Shown: piece after piece, positions 8,185 to 17,115 of the stretch
Layout: each line of letters begins with the position of its first letter
Position numbering within the stretch: position 1 is the stretch's first letter
Source: Microbulbifer variabilis
GTDB lineage: Bacteria > Pseudomonadota > Gammaproteobacteria > Pseudomonadales > Cellvibrionaceae
DNA length: 64,000 bases
Assembly: GCF_023716485.1 (NCBI RefSeq)
Contig: NZ_CP092418.1
Coordinates: 2,525,001-2,589,000, forward strand
Reading direction: 5' to 3'
The notes under the pieces: generated by a model
What the model saw: only the letters and a program-made list of their open reading frames with translations
What the model was told of the DNA's origin: nothing
The model's database searches: none
Position numbers and translations under genes: made by a program

Positions 8185-9429
8185 ATGTCTGCAATGAGCC
8201 GTCTGGCCCTGCTGGCTGTGGTATTTATCGACTTGATGGGTCAAGGACTGCTATTCCCCATCATTAATGAACTAGTCATGTCCACCAAGTTTCAATTCCT
8301 GCCTACAGACACCGCACAATCCACCCGTCACCTCTACTATGGCATTGTTATCAGTAGCTTTTTTTTAGCTTGGTTTGTTGGGGCGGTGTATATCGCTAAG
8401 TTATCTGACAGTATCGGCCGAAAAAGCGCGATGGTACTTTGCTTGGTCGGCGCCCTGGCAGGCTATGCCATTACACTCGCTGCCTTATTTGCCAGCAGCC
8501 TGTGGTTGCTGATTCTTGGGCGCGTAGTCAGTGGATTTACTGCCGGTAACCAGCCCATTGCCCAAGCGGCAATGATTGATGCAAGCCGCGATGAACTGGA
8601 TGCTTCAAAAAATCTGGGGTTACTGGTGGCGGGAATGAGCGCGGGAGCAGTTGCGGGACCAATTATCGCTGGAGTCTTAGCCGACAAGGCCCTGCTCGGT
8701 AATATTGCAAGCATTCAACTGCCTTTTTATTTTGCGCTACTTTTGGTTGCTATCACTCTCGGCCTAATTCTGCTCTTTTACCACGATAGCCGCTCCCCGA
8801 CTTCGCCTATTCAATTGCGCTTTTCTGACTTGTTCAAGCAATTTGCACACCTCAAAGAGAGACCCTTAGTCATCAGGCTATGCCCAGCTTACCTAAGTTT
8901 TATGCTGGTTCACCTCAGTTTTTATATCTTTATCACCAACTATCTCAGCAGCCGCTTTGGCCTCGGCTTACTGGGAACCAGTATGGCCATGCTATTCATG
9001 GGAATCGCCGTGGCCACTTCCAGTATCTTTTTGGTTAAACCCGTGCTGTCTAAATGGGGTAAGCCACTGGTTATCAAGGTATCGGCATTGACTATGGGGG
9101 CCTGTGCGCTGGTTTTTGCTTTCAGTAACCAGGTTTGGCTTTGTTACTTGAGTGTGTTTCTCGCCTACTTGTGCTTTGGGCTAGCCTATCCGGCACTACT
9201 GAACTTGTTTGCCAATAGTGTGGATGAGAGCGAACAGGGATGGGTAATGGGTATCGCCACAGCGGGCTTCACCATTGTGGCCACCCTTATCTCACTATTG
9301 GGTGGCGGCGCTATGGAAATTAATATCCGACTACCATTTTTTATCACTGCCATTGCGGCCGCTTTCGTTTTGATACTGAGCTGGTTCAGTTGGCGTAGCA
9401 GTGCAATGAAAAAAATTGTTGATCGGTGA
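8185..9429 (+). CDS. MFS transporter (DHA1, TetA-like)
   Basis: Inner-membrane proton-coupled transporter of 414 residues with 12 hydrophobic segments. The loop between helices 2 and 3 has the major facilitator motif A in the form KLSDSIGRKSAM, and helix 4 has the GRVVSGFTAGNQPIAQA stretch typical of tetracycline/multidrug DHA1 carriers. A good ribosome site (AAGGAA) precedes the ATG. It follows the NorR target gene after 172 bases and might be read from the same promoter, but a weak hairpin lies between them. The substrate cannot be assigned. Confidence 0.85.
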   Translation: MSAMSRLALLAVVFIDLMGQGLLFPIINELVMSTKFQFLPTDTAQSTRHLYYGIVISSFFLAWFVGAVYIAKLSDSIGRKSAMVLCLVGALAGYAITLAALFASSLWLLILGRVVSGFTAGNQPIAQAAMIDASRDELDASKNLGLLVAGMSAGAVAGPIIAGVLADKALLGNIASIQLPFYFALLLVAITLGLILLFYHDSRSPTSPIQLRFSDLFKQFAHLKERPLVIRLCPAYLSFMLVHLSFYIFITNYLSSRFGLGLLGTSMAMLFMGIAVATSSIFLVKPVLSKWGKPLVIKVSALTMGACALVFAFSNQVWLCYLSVFLAYLCFGLAYPALLNLFANSVDESEQGWVMGIATAGFTIVATLISLLGGGAMEINIRLPFFITAIAAAFVLILSWFSWRSSAMKKIVDR

Positions 9430-9449
9430 AGCCTCCTGAATACTACCGC

Positions 9450-9494
9450 GGTATCACTGCGGCCCAGAGCTTGAAATGTGGCCGCAGAAATACC
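9450..9494. terminator. bidirectional hairpin between MFS gene and acetolactate synthase gene
   Basis: Long stem between two convergent genes: an 8-base perfect core (CTGCGGCC with GGCCGCAG) extended by an outer GGTAT/ATACC block across a two-base internal loop. The T-runs are poor, but the position and stability suggest it ends both transcripts. Confidence 0.55.
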
Positions 9495-9518
9495 GTGAAC
9501 TCGCGTTGCTACCTCAAG

Positions 9519-11159
9519 CTATAGCTTGCTCGCCAAGTCCTTAATTTCGTGATTCAGTATTCGATCGTTATGGCTGTAATCCATGGGAACTTCTATCAAA
9601 TGTACCCCACCCTCCCGGCAGCACTTCTCAATCATCGGTTTCAATTCATCTGTTGCCTGTATTCGATGCCCCTCGGCACCATAAGATTTCGCATAAGCCA
9701 CAAAATCAGGATTGGTAAAATCGAGACCAAAATTCTTAAGCCCCATCATGGACTGCTTCCATTTGATCATGCCATAGGCATCATCGCGCAAAATCAACAC
9801 AATTAAGTCCAGCTTCAGGCGCACAGCGGTTTCTATTTCCTGGGAGTTCATCATAAAACCCCCGTCCCCACAGATAGCCACCACCCGGCGATCGGGACAA
9901 ACCAGCTTGGCCGCCATGGCCGATGGCAAACCAGCCCCCATAGTGGCCAGCGCATTATCCAAAAGTACGGTATTCGGAAAGTAAGCGGGATAATTGCGGG
10001 CAAACCAGATCTTGAACATGCCATTATCAAGGGCAATCACGCCCTTCTCTGGCATCACCTCACGCACATCCCTTACTAGTCGCTGGGGTCTGATGGGGAA
10101 AGTATCTGCGCTCGAACCCTCCTCAATATGCTTCTGCAAGGCAGCACGGATGCGGTGAGCATCACTAAAACTCCAATGCTCTTGCGGCTCTAGGTGCTCC
10201 TGCAGCTGCCATAGGCTGTTGGCGATATCACCGATCACTTCTATCTGCGGGAAATACACCGGGTCTACCTGGGCCGCATTGAAGTTAATATGTACCACTT
10301 CTGGCCCACCAGGGCGCATAAAGAACGGGGGCTTCTCTACAACATCGTGACCTACGTTAATGATCAAATCTGCCTGCTCAATAGTGCGATGAATAAAGTC
10401 ACCATCGGATAAGGCCGTATTGCCAATAAAGTGCGGCCCCGATTCATCGATCACTCCCTTACCCATCTGCGTGGTAATTGCGGGGATTCCCAGCTTTTCC
10501 ACAAATTTTCTCAGCATCTTCGACGTCAGCTTTCTGTTCGCGCCGGCGCCGATCAGTAGTAGAGGCTTGCGAGAGCTGGCGATAGCCTCAGCCGCCTTAC
10601 GAATGGCTTTTTCTTCAGCAATGGGACGGCGCTGATAGCTGATGTCGAGCACCGGCATGGCGGAATGCTCCCGGGCGATATCCTCAGGAAACTCCAAGTG
10701 CGTAGCCCCTGGCCGCTCTTCCTCTGAGAGACGAAAGGCTTCGCGCACATACGCCGGCACATAATCCCCTCCCACAATCGTTTTTGTGTACTTGGTAAGG
10801 GGTCGCATCATGTCGACGATATTAATAATTTGAAATTGTCCCTGCTTGGAACTTTTAATAGGTTTCTGCCCAGTAATCATCACCATAGGCATCCCTCCCA
10901 GCTGAGCATAAGCTGCCGCGGTAACCAGATTAGTGGCACCCGGCCCCAGGGTTGCCAAACACACACCAGATTTACCGGTAAGGCGGCCATAAGTGGCCGC
11001 CATAAATCCAGCAGCCTGCTCGTGACGAGTAAGGATTAACTGTATTTTGGAGCCCCGCAAAGACTCCAGCATATCCAGGTTTTCCTCGCCGGGAATACCA
11101 AAAACATACTCAACTCCCTCGGCTTCCAGGGCGCGCACAAATAGGTCGGATGCTTTCAT
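9519..11159 (-). CDS. acetolactate synthase large-subunit-like TPP enzyme
   Basis: Thiamine diphosphate-dependent enzyme of 546 residues with the three-domain layout of acetolactate synthases, which condense two pyruvates to acetolactate. The catalytic glutamate lies in GIPGEENLDMLESL near residue 30, and the TPP/Mg motif GDGGFMMNSQE lies near 430. The gene stands alone: there is no regulatory small subunit (ilvH), no acetolactate decarboxylase and no other ilv gene beside it. That makes a catabolic or single-subunit enzyme possible, and other members of the family (such as oxidases or decarboxylases) cannot be excluded. I prefer the ATG at 11159 over a GTG at 11186. Confidence 0.8.
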   Translation of the reverse strand: MKASDLFVRALEAEGVEYVFGIPGEENLDMLESLRGSKIQLILTRHEQAAGFMAATYGRLTGKSGVCLATLGPGATNLVTAAAYAQLGGMPMVMITGQKPIKSSKQGQFQIINIVDMMRPLTKYTKTIVGGDYVPAYVREAFRLSEEERPGATHLEFPEDIAREHSAMPVLDISYQRRPIAEEKAIRKAAEAIASSRKPLLLIGAGANRKLTSKMLRKFVEKLGIPAITTQMGKGVIDESGPHFIGNTALSDGDFIHRTIEQADLIINVGHDVVEKPPFFMRPGGPEVVHINFNAAQVDPVYFPQIEVIGDIANSLWQLQEHLEPQEHWSFSDAHRIRAALQKHIEEGSSADTFPIRPQRLVRDVREVMPEKGVIALDNGMFKIWFARNYPAYFPNTVLLDNALATMGAGLPSAMAAKLVCPDRRVVAICGDGGFMMNSQEIETAVRLKLDLIVLILRDDAYGMIKWKQSMMGLKNFGLDFTNPDFVAYAKSYGAEGHRIQATDELKPMIEKCCREGGVHLIEVPMDYSHNDRILNHEIKDLASKL

Positions 11160-11595
11160 AGGAGCGTCTCTCGTCGTTGTAATCACTCATGATTTGGCCA
11201 GGTATGGGGTATTCGACACTTCTTTCTTTGCTTTTTTACTTGCTAGCCTAAAACCTGATCCAGCATTACCCACACCCATTGGGCAGAGTCAGTATTTTGC
11301 ACGTACGGATGTAAAACCCCTCTGAGTTTTAGCACAGGATGACTCCTTCGGAGACCGCAAACTCCACTTTTCCTATTAGTCCAGTTTGGAATACTACTTT
11401 GCAAGGCAAATTTGCCCATGCCAGCGGCTTGCTAATATCTTTCAACGGAGAACTGGATCTGGATAGGCGGACCCCATGGACCACAAGAGTGAAAGCAGTA
11501 AATTGATATTGCCAATCCCGACTCAGCCAGCCCCGCAATCGACTCTAATGCCAGCAGATCGAGAAAGCTCGGCCGCCTTTTGATAGCAGCCCCTT
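11160..11595. other. divergent promoter region, acetolactate synthase/kup
   Basis: About 435 bases between the divergent acetolactate synthase and kup genes. I see no gene with supporting signals and no recognisable riboswitch. A 69-codon minus-strand frame at 11329-11538 has no ribosome site and no family features. The promoters of both flanking genes must lie here, but none stands out. Confidence 0.4.
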
Positions 11596-13485
11596 ATGAA
11601 AAGCAAAGAGAAGACTCACAAGGGAAAATGGTTTCTATCGCTGGCGGCGCTCGGCGTTGTTTTCGGAGACATAGGCACCAGCCCCCTGTACGCGGTTAAA
11701 TTGATCTTCCACTCGAGGCTCAATATTCCTTTAACTGAGGCCAATATACTCGGTGGCGTTTCAACGATCTTCTGGGCCCTGATACTGATCGTGACAATCA
11801 AATATGTGACATTGATAATGCGGCTGGATAATCGTGGGGAAGGCGGCATCATGGCACTGATGACGCTGGCAATGGATGCCACAGAGGGACGAAAAAACCT
11901 CCAATGGTTTGTAGTTACCGCCGGTATACTTGGCGCCGCACTTTTCTTTGGGGATGCCATTATTACCCCAGCGATCTCTGTACTCTCGGCTATAGAGGGG
12001 CTTGAGGTTGGAAGTCAAACACATCAATCTTTAGTCGTACCTATCTCCATTGGAGTCTTAATTTGCCTATTCTCAGTTCAGCGCTACGGTACCTCTACCG
12101 TAGGAACACTATTTGGACCCATCACTGCTCTCTGGTTTCTCACACTTTTGGTGTCTGGAGTATCCAGCATCATCAACAACCCTCAGATTCTCCATGCGAT
12201 CAACCCTGAACATGCCCTGAGATTCCTCACCAGTCATGGTTTTAGCTCATTCTTGGTATTAGGCGCTGTTCTTCTGGTTTTTACCGGGGCTGAGGCACTT
12301 TACACCGATATGGGCCACTTCGGCCGCAGCCCAATCAGAATGGCATGGTTGGGATTGGTTTTTCCCGCTCTTTTTCTGAACTACATGGGACAAGGTGCAC
12401 TGTTGATGAGCCATCCCCATGCAGTCGATAACCCCTTCTACCGCATGTTTCCCAGTTGGGGGCTTTATCCGGTAATCATACTTGCCACCGCCGCCACAGT
12501 TATTGCCTCTCAAGCCTGTATTACCGGCAGCTTCTCCTTGGCCAAACAAGCAATGCAGCTAGGGCTTTTACCCCGCCTTACCCTTCGCCATACCTCAGCT
12601 CATCTTGAGGGGCAGATATTTATGCCTGGTGTTAACAGGCTGCTTATGTTTTTAGTGATAGGAGCGGTAGTGGGTTTCGGCTCATCCACCAATTTAGCCG
12701 CTGCCTACGGTGTTTCCGTAAGCGGCGCCATGTTGATAAGTACTTGCCTGGCCGCGGTTGTATACCGCATTCAATTAAAATGTCACTTACTACTTTGTCT
12801 ATCAGTGGCGGCCTTCTTTATCTGCATAGATCTCGCCTTTTTCTCCTCCAGCTTGCTAAAAATTAGTCATGGTGGCTGGTTTCCTCTCGGTTTAGGTGCC
12901 ATAGCCTGTATCTCAATGTTCACCTGGAGAGATGGCAGGGAAGCCTTAGCACTGCAACTTCAGCGTCAAGAATTCAAACTGGAGCCTTATCTAACCGCCC
13001 TGCTAAAGAAAAACCCTATAAGAGTGCCTGGAACTGCAGTATTCCTAACCTCCAGACAGCTATCCACTCCCCACGCACTGATTTATAACCTGAAGCACAA
13101 TAAAGTATTACACGAAAACTTACTGTTCATTACTGTATCTTTTGTGAATGCTCCACGAGTAATGCCTGGCAACCGGTATATCCTCAGCGAAATCCGTGAA
13201 AACTGCCACTACTTACTTTTACGCTATGGCTACATAGAGCAGCCGGATATTTGGAAGGTTTTAAAGCGGCTACGCCTTAAGAAAGAGCTGGATATCGACC
13301 CCAATAAAGCTTCATATTTTTTAACAAGACAAACCATCACCCCAACCAAGCAGGAGGATAGCCGTATGTTCTTATGGCGAGAGCGGTTGTTTGCGGTTAT
13401 GTTCCGCAATGTGAGTAGCGCTGTAGAGTATTACCGTATTCCTATGAGCCGCGTGATAGTAATGGGCGAAAAAATCCGAATTTAA
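11596..13485 (+). CDS. kup: potassium uptake protein Kup
   Basis: Inner-membrane K+ transporter of 629 residues (E. coli Kup is 622), driven by proton symport. The N-terminus has the family signature ALGVVFGDIGTSPLYA, followed by 12 hydrophobic helices. LDNRGEGGIMAL, GDAIITPAISVLSA and LNYMGQGAL are all strongly conserved in Kup/HAK/KT proteins. The C-terminal cytoplasmic domain from about residue 470 (PGTAVFLT) is complete and ends on VIVMGEKIRI, typical of the family. It stands as a single gene between two divergent or convergent neighbours. No strong ribosome site is visible ahead of the ATG. Confidence 0.97.
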   Translation: MKSKEKTHKGKWFLSLAALGVVFGDIGTSPLYAVKLIFHSRLNIPLTEANILGGVSTIFWALILIVTIKYVTLIMRLDNRGEGGIMALMTLAMDATEGRKNLQWFVVTAGILGAALFFGDAIITPAISVLSAIEGLEVGSQTHQSLVVPISIGVLICLFSVQRYGTSTVGTLFGPITALWFLTLLVSGVSSIINNPQILHAINPEHALRFLTSHGFSSFLVLGAVLLVFTGAEALYTDMGHFGRSPIRMAWLGLVFPALFLNYMGQGALLMSHPHAVDNPFYRMFPSWGLYPVIILATAATVIASQACITGSFSLAKQAMQLGLLPRLTLRHTSAHLEGQIFMPGVNRLLMFLVIGAVVGFGSSTNLAAAYGVSVSGAMLISTCLAAVVYRIQLKCHLLLCLSVAAFFICIDLAFFSSSLLKISHGGWFPLGLGAIACISMFTWRDGREALALQLQRQEFKLEPYLTALLKKNPIRVPGTAVFLTSRQLSTPHALIYNLKHNKVLHENLLFITVSFVNAPRVMPGNRYILSEIRENCHYLLLRYGYIEQPDIWKVLKRLRLKKELDIDPNKASYFLTRQTITPTKQEDSRMFLWRERLFAVMFRNVSSAVEYYRIPMSRVIVMGEKIRI

Positions 13486-13568
13486 TTTAAACGATAAAGC
13501 AGTAGCACCAAGTGGCACCACTGCTTGCCAGTAATGGGAAATCATTAACTTATTTATAAAGCGGGAAT

Positions 13569-14342
13569 CTAAATCACTCCGAGCCGTGACAAGTGTTGTC
13601 GGGCAAACTGAATCCTTCTCTGCTGTACTTCGGCAAAACTCTTACCATCTATATTGACTGCAAAAAAATACATATTGTTGCCAGTTTCCACTACGCCAAC
13701 ATACCAACCCAAGGCAAATTCATCATTAATCTGTCCACCGCCCGTTTTTGCATAGAGCTTGTACGAGTCTGTCTCCTCTACCAACATAACTTCTTTGAAT
13801 AAAGAGAGAGAGTCATCAGAAATAGGTAGGGCTCCAGAAAATAGCTTTTGCAAGAAATTCACCTGCTCCTTGGCCGATATCTTCAGGCTCCCATTTAGCC
13901 AAAATTTATCCAAACCAGAGGAGATATCCCTGTTGCCATATTCGAACTGAATCAAATATTGGCTCATTCTCTTCCTGCCTATTTGAGAGGCTAATTGCCG
14001 ATAAATAGGCACTGCGGAATTTTGAAAAGCCGCCCGGATGGGTAGCGGCTTGTCGTACCAAATACTGGGCCACCATCGCTGAGCCGGATACTTCAAGTGG
14101 TCATAGGTTAATTCCTGTACAAGGCTGCGGACCAAACCAGCATCTAATGCAATCAGAGTGTTAGGCACCTTAAAGGTTGAGAACGGCGTGAGCCTTACAT
14201 CAGCTCTCTTTTCATTGATGATTGAGTAAGTGGCCTCTTTGTGATTTTTCAGTACAAATGTACATGATTTGCCACATTCGATATCTTCGAAAGACCAGGC
14301 GAGACTACTAAAGAGCAGAAATAAAAATACGATTGCTTTCAA
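13569..14342 (-). CDS. class D (OXA-type) beta-lactamase
   Basis: Secreted serine beta-lactamase of 257 residues that should hydrolyse penicillins in the periplasm. All class D motifs are present: active-site STFK (55-58) with the lysine that becomes carboxylated, SAV (109-111), YGN (135-137), the tryptophan at 148 (in FWLNGS) that stabilises the modified lysine, and KTG (199-201) followed by GG. A short signal peptide ends near residue 17. The start is a TTG at 14342, preceded by a good ribosome site (GGGAAG, six bases away). No mobile element or regulator is adjacent, so it looks like an intrinsic chromosomal enzyme. Whether it acts on carbapenems cannot be told. Confidence 0.92.
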   Translation of the reverse strand: MKAIVFLFLLFSSLAWSFEDIECGKSCTFVLKNHKEATYSIINEKRADVRLTPFSTFKVPNTLIALDAGLVRSLVQELTYDHLKYPAQRWWPSIWYDKPLPIRAAFQNSAVPIYRQLASQIGRKRMSQYLIQFEYGNRDISSGLDKFWLNGSLKISAKEQVNFLQKLFSGALPISDDSLSLFKEVMLVEETDSYKLYAKTGGGQINDEFALGWYVGVVETGNNMYFFAVNIDGKSFAEVQQRRIQFARQHLSRLGVI

Positions 14343-14497
14343 TTTAAACTTCCCAGAGGTACTGGTTAATAAAATATCTGATCAGGGTAGCAATCATAAA
14401 CGATCCTGCCGCATTCTCACCTGCCTTCATTTAAAGAGTACTCCGACACGAAGATTGCACAGATAGCTGTTACCGGCATCGAAAACTGCGCAAAGAG

Positions 14498-15808
14498 CTA
14501 TTCTACCCTTCGACTCGACTGAATTAGCTTTGCTAATGCCTTGTGGGCATCAACGAGGCCCAATCCGGTATTATTGGCACCTAAGTGGGATCGCCTTGCC
14601 GTACCCTGAAGCGACTGCGCTACCAATGGCACAGCCTCACCGCTGGAGTACCCATAATGATCCGCTGCATCCAATAGCAACGCGCTGATAGCCGCCAACT
14701 GTGGTGCGGCAAAAGAGCTACCGGATTCAAAGTTATGGCTTGAAACTGAGTAAACTGCATCTCCCGAAATAGCAAAGCTCCGCTTGATCGCCAAGGGGTT
14801 ATAACCAGGAACCGTGGCAGTTAAAGAGACTTCGTTGGAGAATGGCTGCAAATTGATCGCAAACATCAAGTTTTGACTGCCTGGAGCACCTTGATTTTGC
14901 TGTAAAAAGGCCTTGATCAAATCCAGGTCATAGGTAAAAAAACTTCCCAGCGGAGGAAGGCCTAGACGCTTTCGAACATCCGTATTCTCACCCTCCAGGT
15001 CAGTACCTGTATTCCCAATTGACTTGATAAATATTTTGGATTGCAAAATATGGGATAGATGTTCCGAGAACTCCGGATCCAGCTGATCATTGGTGATATG
15101 AAAAGCCCGACTCATATTAATTACATCAATATCATCTCGGTTACGCATGTAAGCCATGGCTTCATTGTACGTTTTGCTTTCAGTACTTATGGGTACAATA
15201 GTAGCCTTGGGCGCAATATCGAGGATGATATCAATAACGGTATTGCCATGCAGGAAGGTGATGGGATCACCAAATTGAACTTCGCCTTCGATATTAGGGT
15301 GCCGCTCGCGCTGTTCCTGTAAACGAACAGGATCAAACAAATCAAACACCCCAATGACAATGCCCTCACCGTCAAAATGCCGTACCAAATTCTGATGCTT
15401 GAGGTTGTAGCTAGGCACATAGGGATACAGGAATTCATTAAGCTCCATCCGGAACATATCTAAATTCGCAATAGCAGCTTCAAAAGTTAACCTGTTCTCT
15501 TCTTGGTAATCTTCCGGCTGAAAGGTATATAAAAGTTCGGCGAGCACGGTAAACTCAGTGATAGACTGACCCCACTTGTGCATTTTCAATTCATCAACCA
15601 TATAAAGCGATTTAGCCCACCCCTGATACTGGTCAAACTCAGCGGCCAAATAATCATCGAGTATTGGAGTAACAGGCTCCTCCCAAGGCCAGGGTGTTAG
15701 CTCTTTGACAACCTGTAAAGAGGCCCTGGCTTGATCTACGTTGGGATCTGATGCAAAGACCTTTACACTCAATACAATCAGCAACACCACAAGTACTATC
15801 TTATTCAA
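14498..15808 (-). CDS. secreted subtilisin-like serine protease (S8)
   Basis: Protein of 436 residues with a signal peptide (ending about residue 20), a 130-residue N-terminal region of unknown type, and a compact subtilase domain. The catalytic triad can be read: Asp156 (VFD), His187 (LHGNT) and Ser365 (GSSFAAP), with the oxyanion Asn266 (SIGNTG). The Asp-His spacing is short and the chain around the aspartate (VFDLFDP) departs from the usual DTGID. I place the start at a TTG (15808) because AAGGAAG precedes it and a signal peptide begins there. The longer frame to 15871 has no such support. It lies 155 bases upstream of the beta-lactamase gene on the same strand. Confidence 0.85.
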   Translation of the reverse strand: MNKIVLVVLLIVLSVKVFASDPNVDQARASLQVVKELTPWPWEEPVTPILDDYLAAEFDQYQGWAKSLYMVDELKMHKWGQSITEFTVLAELLYTFQPEDYQEENRLTFEAAIANLDMFRMELNEFLYPYVPSYNLKHQNLVRHFDGEGIVIGVFDLFDPVRLQEQRERHPNIEGEVQFGDPITFLHGNTVIDIILDIAPKATIVPISTESKTYNEAMAYMRNRDDIDVINMSRAFHITNDQLDPEFSEHLSHILQSKIFIKSIGNTGTDLEGENTDVRKRLGLPPLGSFFTYDLDLIKAFLQQNQGAPGSQNLMFAINLQPFSNEVSLTATVPGYNPLAIKRSFAISGDAVYSVSSHNFESGSSFAAPQLAAISALLLDAADHYGYSSGEAVPLVAQSLQGTARRSHLGANNTGLGLVDAHKALAKLIQSSRRVE

Positions 15809-17115
15809 AACTACTTCCTTTTTATTTGAATTTATTTTGAAATGGCAACAAAAATATGCCAGAGACCTCACATGAGTATTTTATTTAACAGTCACAACCT
15901 CTCTAACTCAAATTAATAGAACCATGGCCCTGATAAAAAGGCAACCTATTAGGCTATCTCCATCCCACAGGAAGCACTCCTATAAAAAGGCTGTTTTTAC
16001 AGGGCATCTGCAACTCGGAAATTAAGTATTTTATATTGCTTGATGCACTAGAAATAGACGTCACACTTTTACTACTTGTGTACATGGTTTTCACTTGAGC
16101 AAAGTAGCCACTAAAATAAGCCCCCTCCCAACCATGTGAAAATGTAGGCGCAGCCATTCTAGAAACCTCCCTTAACATTGCACTCCAAATCCTTCACATT
16201 GGCGCAAAGTCGAGAAGCCAGCAAAGCTCAAGTCAACACCGCAACTTTATTAGTAAGCTTTATGTATAAAACAGAATAAGAAAGGCGCTAGAAAGAAATA
16301 CCCATATAGAACGCACTCCAAATCAGCCCAAATATAACACTCGAAAACACCTTCATTTAATTAATGCTTATAAACTTCTTCATTTAGAGGCCATGAAACG
16401 ACAATGCCACTCAATTTGCATAGAAAATCAACTGTCAAGTTTCCCCCAGAACACTTGCCCTTCATACTGTACTATATTTAGATAAAAACCCATCCCAAGG
16501 TAAATTAGCTAAGGCTGGCTTCATCTCAAAAAAATTATTATTTTTATATGTTATTATTCCAAGCCCTTAAAACTACCGATAAAAGTTTTTTATTTTACTC
16601 TTTTCCTAGCCCTAATTGCTGCCATATTAAGATCAAAAGTCTCTCAAAATTTCTTGGCACTATAATTTGAAGTGTCAACTTCAAACCTTGAATTACTTTT
16701 GAACCTATTTGAAAGTTGGTCATGTAAAGTAATATTTAAAAGGGCTTTTAATCTTTCAGCTCACCTTAAATATCATACTAGCTCATGAAAGCATATCCCT
16801 TTCCGCTGTGGATACTGGTGCAACCTTCAAATTCACCAACCAATTTATTTTACCCCACCCCAATCGCTTCACACATAAAATGTTCCCAGTAGACTGAGTA
16901 ACTCAATGAGTACTGGATTAGCTTAAGTCGTTTATCTCCTGCCTATGTTAATTGCACACTAAACAACCTAAATATAATGGAATGTCACAATAATACTTTT
17001 TGTCAGGTCTTATGCAGAATAAAGTTAACCTAATCTAGTTGGCTAAATATCTACTAGGTGGTTTATAATGCCAGAACCCGATAACTACTTAAAATAGGGA
17101 CAATGGGGAATTTTA
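15809..17115. other. 1.3 kb AT-rich gap upstream of the kexin-like protease
   Basis: No gene with supporting signals is visible. A 74-codon frame on the minus strand (15954-16178) has no ribosome site and no recognisable family. The stretch is clearly richer in A and T than the flanking genes and has short direct and inverted repeats but no long one. Its length between two protease genes suggests a decayed gene, a long regulatory leader or a small RNA. None of these can be shown from the sequence. Confidence 0.4.
17039..17069 (+). promoter_or_regulatory. possible sigma-70 promoter of the kexin-like protease gene
   Basis: A perfect TATAAT at 17064-17069 has a weak TTGGCT 19 bases upstream (17039-17044). 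The spacing is longer than ideal. It is the best candidate within 100 bases of the protease start, which has its own GGGGA ribosome site. Confidence 0.35.

Noticed and set aside
13486..13550. Inverted repeat after kup as a terminator
   Set aside because: Only a seven-base stem with a 16-base loop and no T-run, so the evidence is too weak.
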